Assembly: GCF_001623405.1 (NCBI RefSeq)
Contig: NZ_LUHG01000110.1
Span: forward strand, 82,145-146,144
Direction: 5' to 3'
DNA length: 64,000 bases
Origin: Hydrotalea flava
GTDB lineage: Bacteria > Bacteroidota > Bacteroidia > Chitinophagales > Chitinophagaceae
The translations under genes were made by a program, and so were the position numbers. The notes beneath the pieces were generated by a model. That model did no database searches, was not told where the DNA came from, and saw nothing but the letters and a program-made list of their open reading frames with translations. Positions 1 to 6,716 of this stretch are shown here, in pieces (positions within the stretch are counted from its first letter, which is position 1; every line of letters begins with the position of its first letter).

Positions 1-1
1 C

Positions 2-514
2 CAAAACAGGCATCGCTTCGAGGAAACAGCAGTTAACCAACACCCTATTGCAGTAGTGGTTTGCTGCTCAGACAGCAGAGTGGCGCCGGAACTATTCTTC
101 GATCAGGGTATTGGCGATTTATTTGTAATTAGAACTGCCGGAAATGTTTTAGGTAATTTTGAAATAGGTAGTATTGAATATGCGGTGGAACATTTGAATG
201 TACACCTTATTATGATTGTTGGCCATGAACATTGTGGGGCTATTCAGGCCATGGCCGATCATTCTAAAAATGAGGGATTTTTGCAGGTGATTATTGACAG
301 CCTTGCCAAAGAACCGGAAATAGCAAAGGTCGGTGAGATGGATCAACTGCACACCCTTCCACTCATCAAAGCAAATGTTTTGCATGGCATACATCAGTTA
401 TTAACACAATCTACCTACATTCAACAAGCAGTAAAAGATAAAGGTGTACAAGTAATTGGAGGTATTTATCAATTAAACAACGGAAAAGTGATACCTTTAG
501 ATTCCTCCTACTAA
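2..514 (+). CDS. Beta-class carbonic anhydrase, 5' truncated by window edge
   Basis: Catalyses reversible hydration of CO2 to bicarbonate in the cytoplasm. The reading frame is open from base 2, so the start lies outside the window; a GTG at 56 is internal because family-like sequence (RFEE, then a strand ending VVVCCSDSR) precedes it. The zinc-site motifs are CSDSR (Cys and the Asp/Arg dyad) and HEHCGA (His and Cys ligands). The C-terminal region ending in VIGGIYQLNNGKV is typical of the family, so the 3' end is complete. A small unknown gene begins 11 bases downstream. Family call is firm; physiological role is inferred. Confidence 0.93.
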   Translation, partial: QNRHRFEETAVNQHPIAVVVCCSDSRVAPELFFDQGIGDLFVIRTAGNVLGNFEIGSIEYAVEHLNVHLIMIVGHEHCGAIQAMADHSKNEGFLQVIIDSLAKEPEIAKVGEMDQLHTLPLIKANVLHGIHQLLTQSTYIQQAVKDKGVQVIGGIYQLNNGKVIPLDSSY

Positions 515-525
515 ATAAATCATGT

Positions 526-813
526 ATGCTACCCGCTATTCAACCCCATTATCAGGAACTTCTTGAAAAAATTCTTGTTGCCGGCAATCAGGATGAAGTA
601 AAGAATCAAATTGATGCATTTATGGATTTATTGCAGCAAATGGGAACAGATGAAGAAAAAATGAAGCGAATTTTATTGGAGATCCAAACACATTTGGACC
701 AATGCAATCCTTTTCATTATGATGCGCAACAATGGAGTAATATTAAAATGGCAGATATTTATTGTTTTGAAATTCATCAAAGTATATCGGGTATTCATTA
801 CTCCTCTTTATAA
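526..813 (+). CDS. Small helical protein of unknown function (95 aa)
   Basis: I do not recognise this protein. It begins with ATG 11 bases after the carbonic anhydrase stop and is probably co-transcribed with it. An overlapping ATG at 522 in another frame closes quickly. The sequence has no signal peptide or membrane segment. It looks mostly alpha-helical, with acidic and amphipathic stretches (QDEVKNQIDAFMDLLQQM, DEEKMKRILLEI) and two Cys residues. It may be a soluble accessory or adaptor protein. Real-gene status rests on position, coding-like composition and lack of overlap with another gene. Confidence 0.55.
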   Translation: MLPAIQPHYQELLEKILVAGNQDEVKNQIDAFMDLLQQMGTDEEKMKRILLEIQTHLDQCNPFHYDAQQWSNIKMADIYCFEIHQSISGIHYSSL

Positions 814-867
814 TGAAAGCGCATTTATTCGGGGTTCATTTTGATATTGTTGCTTTAACGCTGTTTA

Positions 868-1569
868 TTATAATTTAATCAGCACACCTACCACTACGGC
901 AATGGCTAAGCTCAATAATGTACCCACTACCAGATATTCTGTTTTTATTTCCTGACGATCTTTTTCATTAAAACGAATCAGTGCTTTTGCAGCTACCAAT
1001 AAACCAATGGCTGCATATTGTGCATATAAAACAAATATCAGTACTATGATCCGTTCTGCAATACCGATCCATTTTCCGGCATTGGCAAGGTTTTCTGCAA
1101 ATTCAATTTTATCGCGCCACTGGCGGGTAAACTGGCCTATAAAAATTGCTGCTGGGGTTGTAATGAATACAAATCCTGTTACTATTTTCCACACCTTAAC
1201 ATTTTCATAATATGGCTGAAGGATAGCCAACAAAGAACCCAGGTTAAAAAAAGTAAAATACCAACAAGCAACAATTACCAGAAAGTGCAATACCTGATCG
1301 ATGATAAAATATTGTACTGTTGGTTTTTGATAAGATTTCCACCCATCAATGCACAGGTGCGTAATAAAAATTACTATAACCACCCAATGGTATTGAAAAC
1401 CCAGCATACACCAAACCACCAATGCAGTAATAAAAGCATGCAGGTATAAATGCAACGTTAGAAAATGACGGCTGGAACGCGCTTTTATCCAGCTTGTGGG
1501 CTGAAGAATAAAATCGGTTAACAGGTGTGATAAAATCAATTTGATGAACCAAATCAGTGCCGTATTCAT
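868..1569 (-). CDS. DUF3307 multi-pass membrane protein
   Basis: A 233-aa integral membrane protein with about six hydrophobic segments, matching the DUF3307 family in its N-terminal motif (SHLLTDFILQ) and in the following THLCIDGWK block. Its membrane segments carry four His/Asp pairs spaced i,i+4: H15/D19, H40/H44, H71/D75 and D91/H95. That is a pattern expected of an intramembrane metal site, although no reaction is known to me. Its ATG overlaps the 3' end of the satD-like gene by 4 bases (1566-1569), so the two are very likely translationally coupled. In Streptococcus, SatD and the neighbouring SatE are known from the secretion and acid tolerance locus; function here is unproven. Confidence 0.8.
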   Translation of the reverse strand: MNTALIWFIKLILSHLLTDFILQPTSWIKARSSRHFLTLHLYLHAFITALVVWCMLGFQYHWVVIVIFITHLCIDGWKSYQKPTVQYFIIDQVLHFLVIVACWYFTFFNLGSLLAILQPYYENVKVWKIVTGFVFITTPAAIFIGQFTRQWRDKIEFAENLANAGKWIGIAERIIVLIFVLYAQYAAIGLLVAAKALIRFNEKDRQEIKTEYLVVGTLLSLAIAVVVGVLIKL

Positions 1570-2195
1570 ACCATAATTAATTGAATAATATTTTCATAAT
1601 GTTTCAACAATGCTTCAATTTCCTGCCAGCGGGCCGATACCACATGCTGATGAATAGTACTTTTACTTTTTTTCATTTTCAGGGCAATTGTTTGTTGCAT
1701 TTCACCCCTCATTAACTCTATTAAAACAGCAGCTTGTTTTGCAGTCAGTTCATTAAAAATAGCATCCACATAAGCGGATAAAATTTGCAAAGCCTCTTGG
1801 GCCAAAGCATGCTGTATTCCGAATACAAGTCTTTGATTCAATGCTGCCATTGTATCAAACAGCCGGCCTGAAAGTAAAAAAGCTTCTCCACGTGCTGTTT
1901 TTAAATTTTTCACCGGCATTTCTACTGTTCCTAAGCCGATACTGATTTTAATATCTGATGCTACCTTATTTTTATCGCCAAAAGATAGTTGAATGGCAGC
2001 CAATCGTGCCTGTAAGGCCAGTTTTAATGCATCTTTAGGATGCGAGAGATATACCTGAAAACTATCTCCGCGATAAAATTCTATGATACAACCGGAAAAA
2101 ATTTGCTGTATTGCCTGCATTAATTTTTTAGCTTTCAAGGCAGGAAGCCGGGTAGAGTTTACAATATCGCAAGTAAGTACAGCGTGCATTGCCAT
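1566..2195 (-). CDS. SatD-family protein: cyclase-like fold plus C-terminal HTH
   Basis: Resembles SatD-family proteins. Two parts are visible. The N-terminal about 140 residues have features of class III nucleotide cyclase/GGDEF-type folds: a strand with CDIVNST (Asp10), a hairpin RGDSF (Asp44), then ISIGLGT. The C-terminal about 60 residues look like a LuxR or sigma-region-4 helix-turn-helix, with LTAKQAAVL and then KSKSTIHQHV. I chose the ATG at 2195 (or 2189, MHAVLTCD) over one at 2231 because the core strand begins immediately after it. It is likely a DNA-binding regulator with a nucleotide-binding or degenerate cyclase domain. It is coupled to the DUF3307 gene, and its upstream region carries repeated TTCGT/ACGAA motifs. 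Confidence 0.7.
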   Translation of the reverse strand: MAMHAVLTCDIVNSTRLPALKAKKLMQAIQQIFSGCIIEFYRGDSFQVYLSHPKDALKLALQARLAAIQLSFGDKNKVASDIKISIGLGTVEMPVKNLKTARGEAFLLSGRLFDTMAALNQRLVFGIQHALAQEALQILSAYVDAIFNELTAKQAAVLIELMRGEMQQTIALKMKKSKSTIHQHVVSARWQEIEALLKHYENIIQLIMV

Positions 2196-2201
2196 AAAAA
2201 G

Positions 2202-2361
2202 TTCGTTTGCATAAATATACAAACTTTTCAATAATTCGTTTAAAAAACCGAATTTTTAAGTAATTCGTATATATGTACGAACATTAAATTATTTGAGAAA
2301 AAAAAGGCGGTTATTCTAACCGCCAAAATGGTGAAGTGCATTTTGCTAGATATAGTACGAA
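2202..2361. promoter_or_regulatory. TTCGT/ACGAA motif array upstream of the satD-like gene
   Basis: The pentamer TTCGT occurs at 2202-2206, 2235-2239 and 2264-2268, and its complement ACGAA at 2277-2281 and 2357-2361. The copies at 2264-2281 form an 18-bp inverted repeat, TTCGTA-N6-TACGAA. A second inverted repeat, AATTCG-N10-CGAATT, spans 2233-2254. Spacings of 33 and 29 bases put the first three copies roughly on one DNA face. The location just upstream of a gene encoding an HTH protein suggests operators for autoregulation; that is inference. Confidence 0.4.
2306..2324 (-). terminator. Intrinsic terminator, leftward
   Basis: Perfect 8-bp stem GGCGGTTA/TAACCGCC with a 3-base loop. On the minus strand it is followed by a run of eight T (plus-strand A at 2298-2305). 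It lies upstream of the satD-like gene, so it would stop leftward transcripts entering from 2.3-2.9 kb and isolate satD from them. Confidence 0.75.
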
Positions 2362-2399
2362 TAGTTTAGTAGAATATTTAAATGAGATTTTAACTTACT

Positions 2400-2421
2400 A
2401 AAAAAGCCTTCGCTATGAAGG
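2400..2421 (-). terminator. Intrinsic terminator, leftward, end of candidate small RNA
   Basis: On the minus strand CCTTC-ATAGC-GAAGG is followed by C and six T (plus-strand A run 2400-2405). The 5-bp stem is short but the U-tract is good. It defines the likely 3' end of the candidate leftward transcript that starts near 2669. Confidence 0.55.
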
Positions 2422-2669
2422 ATATTTGAATTTATTATTTTTAACGATAAGAAATTAAAAAATTTGAAAAAACTAATTTTTGGCTGTAATTCTTTATTGA
2501 AATGGAATATAGCTTATTAAATTATTTAATCCCAATTTTAATAAGTCAAACTGTTTCTAAAAACTTCTCCATTCTTTTAAGGGGCTAATACAGTACCGTG
2601 AGAGGCGGTGGGGACTGATACACGAAATAGACCTGGTTGTCTAATCATTCGTAAAGTTCACCCCACTTC
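2400..2669 (-). ncRNA. Candidate structured small RNA, family unknown
   Basis: There is no coding region here, but the minus strand shows a -7 box (TAAATTTG, 2676-2683), then a nested hairpin, then a terminator at 2400-2421. The hairpin has an outer stem GTGGGG/CCCCAC (2661-2666 with 2608-2613), an 8x8 internal loop, a middle stem ACGAA/TTCGT (2648-2652 with 2622-2626), and an inner stem TAGAC/GTCTA (2639-2643 with 2628-2632) closing a 6-base loop. A further AT-rich inverted repeat, CTTATTAAA/TTTAATAAG, lies at 2513-2545. I do not recognise it as 6S RNA, tmRNA, SRP RNA or RNase P. An alternative is the degraded 3' end of a group II intron, suggested by GTGAGAGGCGGTGGGG read on the plus strand. 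Confidence 0.4.
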
Positions 2670-2675
2670 CTTTCA

Positions 2676-2683
2676 CAAATTTA
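2676..2683 (-). promoter_or_regulatory. -7 box for the candidate small RNA
   Basis: The minus strand reads TAAATTTG, an exact match to the Bacteroidota TAnnTTTG -7 element. The predicted start is around 2669, immediately before the outer stem of the hairpin. No good TTG-type -33 box is visible at the usual spacing, which lowers confidence. Confidence 0.4.
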
Positions 2684-2772
2684 TTATTGAATCACTTGGC
2701 CATTTATTTATATCAAAGAGCTATTTAGGATCTAAAGGTATTGTGTGGATATTAAATGAGGTTCATTAGTAA

Positions 2773-2810
2773 AAAAGAGGCTATATCAAAAGTGCTATGC
2801 AGCCTCTTTT
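2773..2810 (-). terminator. Terminator downstream of the arsR-rhodanese operon
   Basis: A perfect 10-bp inverted repeat, AAAAGAGGCT/AGCCTCTTTT, with an 18-base loop, flanked by A and T runs on both sides so it could work in both directions. It lies about 100 bases beyond the stop of the leftward operon ending at 2913. The arm sequence also resembles insertion-sequence ends, but no transposase accompanies it. Confidence 0.65.
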
Positions 2811-2912
2811 TATTCGGCAAGGGGATGGAGAAAATTTTCGTTTATGCAAATCTCAACCCCTTCTTTTTGCTTTTGATACATCCTCTTTTTGTTACTCTAA
2901 ATAATTCCTTGA

Positions 2913-3587
2913 CTATTCTGCTTCAACATATTCCACCGGGTAACCTTTCAGCATCCATTCAGGAAATCCTTCATCCATACGAACAGCTTTGTAACCATTG
3001 TTTTTTAATATAGCTACGGCTTCATCTGCATATACACAAAACGGTCCACGACAATAAGCTACTAACATTTTTCTTTTTGGTAGTTTTTTCAAGTATGCCC
3101 CTAATTGGTCAATAGGCGTTGACAGGGCTTTATGGATATGTCCTCTCTTATATTCGTCCTGTGGACGCACATCAAGCAATACCACTTCATCATTCTCAAT
3201 CATCTTTGATAAAGTGTCTGCATCAACGGCGTTCATATCACTACTTTGTCCTTGTCTGAATTCGGTTATTATTTTTTCTACTTCGGCATTGTAAGCCAAT
3301 CCTAACTCACGCATACAAACCCAGGTATTAAAAACATTTTCACTTGCCAGAGAATAATTGATAAAATTACCGTTGCGTACTACCTTTACCAGTTTTGCAT
3401 TTTTAAGTGTTTGCAAATGTTGTGAGGCATTGGCTACCGACTGTCCAGTGTAATTGGCAATTTGCTCAACAGAAAACGGTCCTTGTGCCAAAAGGTCTAT
3501 AATTTCCAGCCTTACCGGATTTGCCATTGCTTTAGCCACTTTAGACAATTCTCCATACACCTTATCTTTAAATTCCCGTTTGTTCAT
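2913..3587 (-). CDS. ArsR-family regulator fused to a rhodanese domain
   Basis: 224 aa. Residues about 10-95 form a winged-helix ArsR/SmtB domain (MANPVRLEIIDLL, then SVANASQHLQTL). Residues about 120-220 form a rhodanese domain with LLDVRPQDEYKRGHI and the active-site loop AYCRGPFC, which keeps the catalytic Cys plus a second Cys four residues on. The architecture suggests a transcriptional switch that senses persulfide or reactive sulfur through the rhodanese cysteines; that role is inferred. It is the last gene of a leftward operon, 43 bases after the TlpA-like gene, whose upstream gene encodes a secreted rhodanese. Confidence 0.88.
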   Translation of the reverse strand: MNKREFKDKVYGELSKVAKAMANPVRLEIIDLLAQGPFSVEQIANYTGQSVANASQHLQTLKNAKLVKVVRNGNFINYSLASENVFNTWVCMRELGLAYNAEVEKIITEFRQGQSSDMNAVDADTLSKMIENDEVVLLDVRPQDEYKRGHIHKALSTPIDQLGAYLKKLPKRKMLVAYCRGPFCVYADEAVAILKNNGYKAVRMDEGFPEWMLKGYPVEYVEAE

Positions 3588-3630
3588 ACGTACTGTTATT
3601 TGCAGTTTAATTTAAAAATGAAACTTGAAC

Positions 3631-4140
3631 TTACTTTTCGACATTCAGATACTTGTGTACTAATTCTTCCAACTCTTTTCCATGTAAATTGATGGCTATT
3701 ATTTTGCCTTGTTCATCAATTAATACATTAAAAGGCAGTCCTTCGATACCATAGTCTTTTGCCACAGGGCTTTTCCAGAATTTCAAATCACTTACCTGTA
3801 GCCAGTCAATTTTGAAACGTTCAATAGTTTTCTGCCAGTTTTCTTTACTTTTGTCTAACGATACACCCAGTATTTCAAATTTTCCATTTTTTACGCTGTT
3901 TGCATATTTTTCATACAAGGCTTTCAGTTCTGGCTGTTCTTTTACACAAGGGGCACACCAGGTAGCCCAAAAATCAATAAGCACTATTCTCCCTTTTAAT
4001 GACGAAAGAGAGAAAGCAGTACCGTCAACTTTAGGTAGTGCTATTTCTGGGGCATTTTCTCCAACTTTTAATGTAGAATTTTGAGCAAAGAGATAGCCCG
4101 AAAAAAGCATTATCAGTAATAAGAAGATTGTTCTTTTCAT
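3631..4140 (-). CDS. Secreted TlpA-like thioredoxin-fold reductase
   Basis: 169 aa. It has a signal peptide ending LFSGYLFAQ, then an AhpC/TSA-Redoxin type thioredoxin domain with the catalytic motif WCAPC (Cys62, Cys65), followed by a cis-Pro region in GLPFNVLID. It is expected to reduce disulfides or persulfides in the periplasm. Its ATG follows the stop of the secreted rhodanese gene after 2 bases, indicating tight coupling. Given these neighbours it probably reduces rhodanese or other extracytoplasmic sulfur carriers rather than acting in cytochrome c maturation, but the substrate is unknown. Confidence 0.9.
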   Translation of the reverse strand: MKRTIFLLLIMLFSGYLFAQNSTLKVGENAPEIALPKVDGTAFSLSSLKGRIVLIDFWATWCAPCVKEQPELKALYEKYANSVKNGKFEILGVSLDKSKENWQKTIERFKIDWLQVSDLKFWKSPVAKDYGIEGLPFNVLIDEQGKIIAINLHGKELEELVHKYLNVEK

Positions 4141-4142
4141 CC

Positions 4143-4577
4143 TTAATCATTTGTTGGGTAGTCTTTATCTAACCAATCTGCTTTAATGTTTTTAGGCAGG
4201 TTAAGCAGCTTCGCATTTTTGAAGCCCATTTCTTTTAGGGTGTTAAATGCAGGTCTGATATTAGGGCATTTATCAAACGGACAACATCCGCAATAGATAA
4301 CTATTTTTTTGTCCTTTGAAACATTCTTCAGGTAGCTATTTAGTTTCTTAATATTCTCCTGATTGTTGGCCGGTCCAATATCAACAGAACCTTTAATAAT
4401 GGCATCAGGTCCTACCGATAAAATCAACAGATCTTTTGTTTTGTTGTTTGTAATTCTTGACGCCAGTGTAGCCGTTTCCATTAATTGACTTTTCGCCCAG
4501 GGTTCTTGTTTTTGTTGTGCAGATGCCCAGTTACTGAAAGTCAGCATCGCTACAAATAGAAAAATAAAATATCGCAT
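4143..4577 (-). CDS. Secreted rhodanese-like protein
   Basis: 144 aa with a signal peptide (cleavage near NWASAQQ). The remainder resembles a rhodanese domain: LLILSVGP in place of the usual LLDVR strand, and an active-site loop VIYCGCCPFDKCPN with four cysteines in ten residues, unusually Cys-rich. The C-terminal ADWLDKDYP matches the typical rhodanese end. It is the first gene of a three-gene leftward operon and has a good promoter upstream. It is likely a periplasmic sulfur carrier or sulfurtransferase; the extra cysteines might instead bind metal. Confidence 0.8.
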   Translation of the reverse strand: MRYFIFLFVAMLTFSNWASAQQKQEPWAKSQLMETATLASRITNNKTKDLLILSVGPDAIIKGSVDIGPANNQENIKKLNSYLKNVSKDKKIVIYCGCCPFDKCPNIRPAFNTLKEMGFKNAKLLNLPKNIKADWLDKDYPTND

Positions 4578-4595
4578 ATTGTTTTGTATTTTTTA

Positions 4596-4627
4596 CAAAG
4601 ATACGACAACTCTCTTCTTCTATTCAA
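4596..4627 (-). promoter_or_regulatory. Promoter of the rhodanese-tlpA-arsR operon
   Basis: The minus strand carries TATCTTTG (4596-4603), an exact TAnnTTTG -7 box, preceded 21 bases upstream by TTG (4625-4627) in the -33 position. The predicted start is about 4590, some 12 bases before the ATG at 4577. A plus-strand frame at 4584-4820 runs through this promoter and is not considered a gene. Confidence 0.6.
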
Positions 4628-4809
4628 TAGAAATATTGAATACTTCTTTAAGGGCGACTTTATTTTTGTGCTTCCTAATGAAATATATTACAACAGGCTG
4701 CTGTGGGCAATGGTTCTTGTTGTAAGAATTAGCGTATATACTGTTCTAGTGCTTTGTCTAATTTTTTGCTTACAATCTAGTATACACAAATACGTGATGG
4801 ATGAAATAG

Positions 4810-5112
4810 ATAAAGGATGAAATAACCTTTTTACAAACAGAATTAAGCAAATCTGTAATAAATGGTTCGAACCTTGAAAAAGCAGTTGAAAAATGTTTGA
4901 TGATTGCCCAGAACCTAATCAGTATATGGGTTACAGCAAGCTTTGAAAATAAACGCAGACTACAAAATCTTGTATTCCCAGAAGGAATCCTGTTTGATAA
5001 AAAAAAGGTGAAGTTCGAACTGAAAAAATCAATAGCCTATTTTTGTCAATCCCTCTACTGCAAAGAATTACAGCGGAAAATAAAAAAGGTAACCTCCAAA
5101 CAGATTACCTAA
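4810..5112 (+). pseudogene. Remnant of a serine (resolvase/invertase-type) recombinase
   Basis: An uninterrupted frame runs from 4810 to a TAA at 5110-5112 without a proper start and reads like the C-terminal end of large Bacteroidota serine recombinases: LEKAVEKCLMIAQNL, then a Trp, then FENKRRLQNLVFPEGILFD. The catalytic N-terminal domain is absent. Upstream (about 4648-4722) the same frame has Cys-containing sequence that could be a decayed zinc ribbon, then stops. The remnant lies 12 bases beyond the 3' end of a tRNA-Leu gene, as expected for the scar of an integrated element. Confidence 0.6.
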
Positions 5113-5124
5113 ATTCCAATGAAG

Positions 5125-5208
5125 TGCCCAGGACTGGATTCGAACCAGCACATCCTTGCGAACGCTGCGACCTGAACACAGTGCGTCTACCAATTTCGCC
5201 ACCTGGGC
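5125..5208 (-). tRNA. tRNA-Leu (CAG)
   Basis: 84 bases on the minus strand with acceptor stem GCCCAGG/CCTGGGC and discriminator A; no CCA is encoded. The D-arm sequence TGGCGAAATTGGTAGACGC is typical of tRNA-Leu. The anticodon stem CTGTG/CGCAG holds the loop TTCAGGT, giving anticodon CAG. There is a class II long variable arm and the T-loop TTCGAAT. A plus-strand reading of this gene gives the familiar spurious peptide RTGFEPAHPCERCDLNTVR, which should not be annotated. Confidence 0.97.
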
Positions 5209-5239
5209 ATTTGTTTCAGGGCTGCAAATATAATTGCAT

Positions 5240-6208
5240 TTATGTAACCAACAAACTACATCCGCGAATATCGCTATTATCTAAACGGCCCAAAACTTCA
5301 AAGCTACCATCTTCATATACTTTCCCCACATCATCCGTAGCAATAAAACTGCAGCTATACAGATTGGCTAAATCAATAATATTCAAAATACCTTCCCCCT
5401 GTAATTTTACTTCAAAAGGATCTTCCTCATTTCTCACCAAAACCTGCATCCAGGGTGGACAATAAAACCGGCCATTTCCGGATGAATAGGCCTGCGATAA
5501 CAACTCTGTCATACCATACTCAGCATGCACATGAGATATACCAAAAGCTTTTTTTAATTGCCGATGCAATGCTTCACGGGTTATTTCCTTTCTTCGACCC
5601 TTCATACCCCCTGTTTCCATAATGATGGTATTTTGTATAGGCAGCGGAAATTGTTCGGCAAAATCAAGCAAGGCAAACGTAACTCCAATTAATATTACCG
5701 GCTGGCCGGCTGCCTCTAAACGCTGTAAAGTAGCATGCAATTGTTCATATTCATACAAATAGAAACCGCTGTCAGGATGCCTGCTTTGTTGCACCAATGT
5801 ATGCACCATCGCCACTAATGAAGAATGCTTCCTTTCCAAATATGCAGGCAGTAACCCAATAATACACCAATCTTGCGGGGCACCATAAAATAGTTGAAAA
5901 GCAGTTAAAAAGCTGGTTTCATAAATCTGCCAATCTTTTACATAATGTTTACTATTTACGGTTGCGGTGGTGCCGCTGCTTTCAAAAATAATGGAAGGTT
6001 CAAAAGCTGTAGTTGTAATAACATGACTTTTAAAAAAGGAAATGGGAAGAAAAGGAATGGAATCAATTGTATTTTGCTGCTTACCGCCAGTTAATTCAAA
6101 CCATTGGCGATAAACGGTGTTATTTTTTAATTGAAAATGAAACACTTCCTGAATTACGTCTGTTTTATTTTGAGGTGTAATTGAAAAAATCTTGTTAAGA
6201 AGTTCCAT
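5240..6208 (-). CDS. LuxE/PaaK-like acyl-activating protein
   Basis: 322 aa, related to acyl-protein synthetase (LuxE) and phenylacetate-CoA ligase-like adenylating enzymes. It has the phosphate-binding type motif FESSGTTA near residue 95, AEYGMTELLSQ in the middle-to-late part, and a C-terminal DDVGKVYEDGSFEVLGR segment. LuxE-type enzymes adenylate a carboxylic acid and transfer the acyl group to an acceptor. The ATG at 6208 (MELLNKIF) was chosen over a frame extension to 6385, which would overlap the divergent lipoprotein gene. No LuxC acyl-CoA reductase partner is in the window, so the substrate is open. The stop is 31 bases from the tRNA-Leu. Confidence 0.78.
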   Translation of the reverse strand: MELLNKIFSITPQNKTDVIQEVFHFQLKNNTVYRQWFELTGGKQQNTIDSIPFLPISFFKSHVITTTAFEPSIIFESSGTTATVNSKHYVKDWQIYETSFLTAFQLFYGAPQDWCIIGLLPAYLERKHSSLVAMVHTLVQQSRHPDSGFYLYEYEQLHATLQRLEAAGQPVILIGVTFALLDFAEQFPLPIQNTIIMETGGMKGRRKEITREALHRQLKKAFGISHVHAEYGMTELLSQAYSSGNGRFYCPPWMQVLVRNEEDPFEVKLQGEGILNIIDLANLYSCSFIATDDVGKVYEDGSFEVLGRLDNSDIRGCSLLVT

Positions 6209-6254
6209 TATAGCGAAATAATGTTGAGATGAATGAATTATATTTGAATAGAAT

Positions 6255-6716
6255 ATGCAAAATATGAAGGCAAAAATATTAATGATTTTTTGTTTAACCG
6301 GACTAATAGCAGGTTGTTCGAAAAATAAATACACTACCCAACCGCAATTAACCTTAAAAAGTGTAAGCAGTACTGTTGTTGCCAAAGGGCAAACGCTATC
6401 CTTTAATATTGAATTTACCGATAAAGAAGGAGACGTACAGGATAGTATGTGGATTCAAAAAGTTTCAAAAGTATGCCCTACCAGTCCTATTGCAAATTTT
6501 GCCATTAATTTTCAGGTACCCAACTTCCCCTCTACCAAAAACCTGAAAGGCAACTTTGATATTAATTTCATTAACAATGTTACAGGTGCCGGTTATTATT
6601 ACATTACCGGATGTGGGAATGTGCCGGATACCTGCTATTTCAGGTTTGTTTTGAAAGATTTAGCCGGGCATACCAGTGATACGCTTGTTTCGCCGAATAT
6701 TGTACTTTTACCCTGA
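6255..6716 (+). CDS. Small lipoprotein of unknown function
   Basis: 153 aa with a lipoprotein signal peptide and lipobox (GLIAGC, Cys21), so it is likely anchored in the periplasm or on the outer membrane. The rest has beta-rich sequence with an Ig-like feel (FNIEFTDKEGDVQDSMWI), as in many Bacteroidota lipoproteins with this kind of N-terminus, and two further pairs of cysteines. It starts the operon with the UbiA-like and M42 genes: its TGA overlaps the next ATG by one base (TGATG). Confidence 0.72.
   Translation: MQNMKAKILMIFCLTGLIAGCSKNKYTTQPQLTLKSVSSTVVAKGQTLSFNIEFTDKEGDVQDSMWIQKVSKVCPTSPIANFAINFQVPNFPSTKNLKGNFDINFINNVTGAGYYYITGCGNVPDTCYFRFVLKDLAGHTSDTLVSPNIVLLP

Noticed and set aside
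2581..2680. tmRNA-like start GGGGCTAATA on the plus strand.
   Set aside because: The remainder lacks the tRNA-like acceptor end, a tag reading frame and the pseudoknot landmarks, so tmRNA is excluded.
2756..3013. An 85-residue rightward frame over the terminator and the end of the arsR-rhodanese gene.
   Set aside because: It overlaps a clear gene on the other strand, reads through a terminator hairpin and has no family resemblance.
4584..4820. A 78-residue rightward frame upstream of the recombinase remnant.
   Set aside because: It covers the promoter of the leftward sulfur operon and looks like random hydrophobic translation; only the 4810-5112 frame resembles a recombinase.
5043..5465. 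A rightward open frame containing RTGFEPAHPCERCDLNTVR.
   Set aside because: It is the well-known false translation of a tRNA gene read on the wrong strand; it spans tRNA-Leu(CAG) at 5125-5208 and the recombinase remnant.
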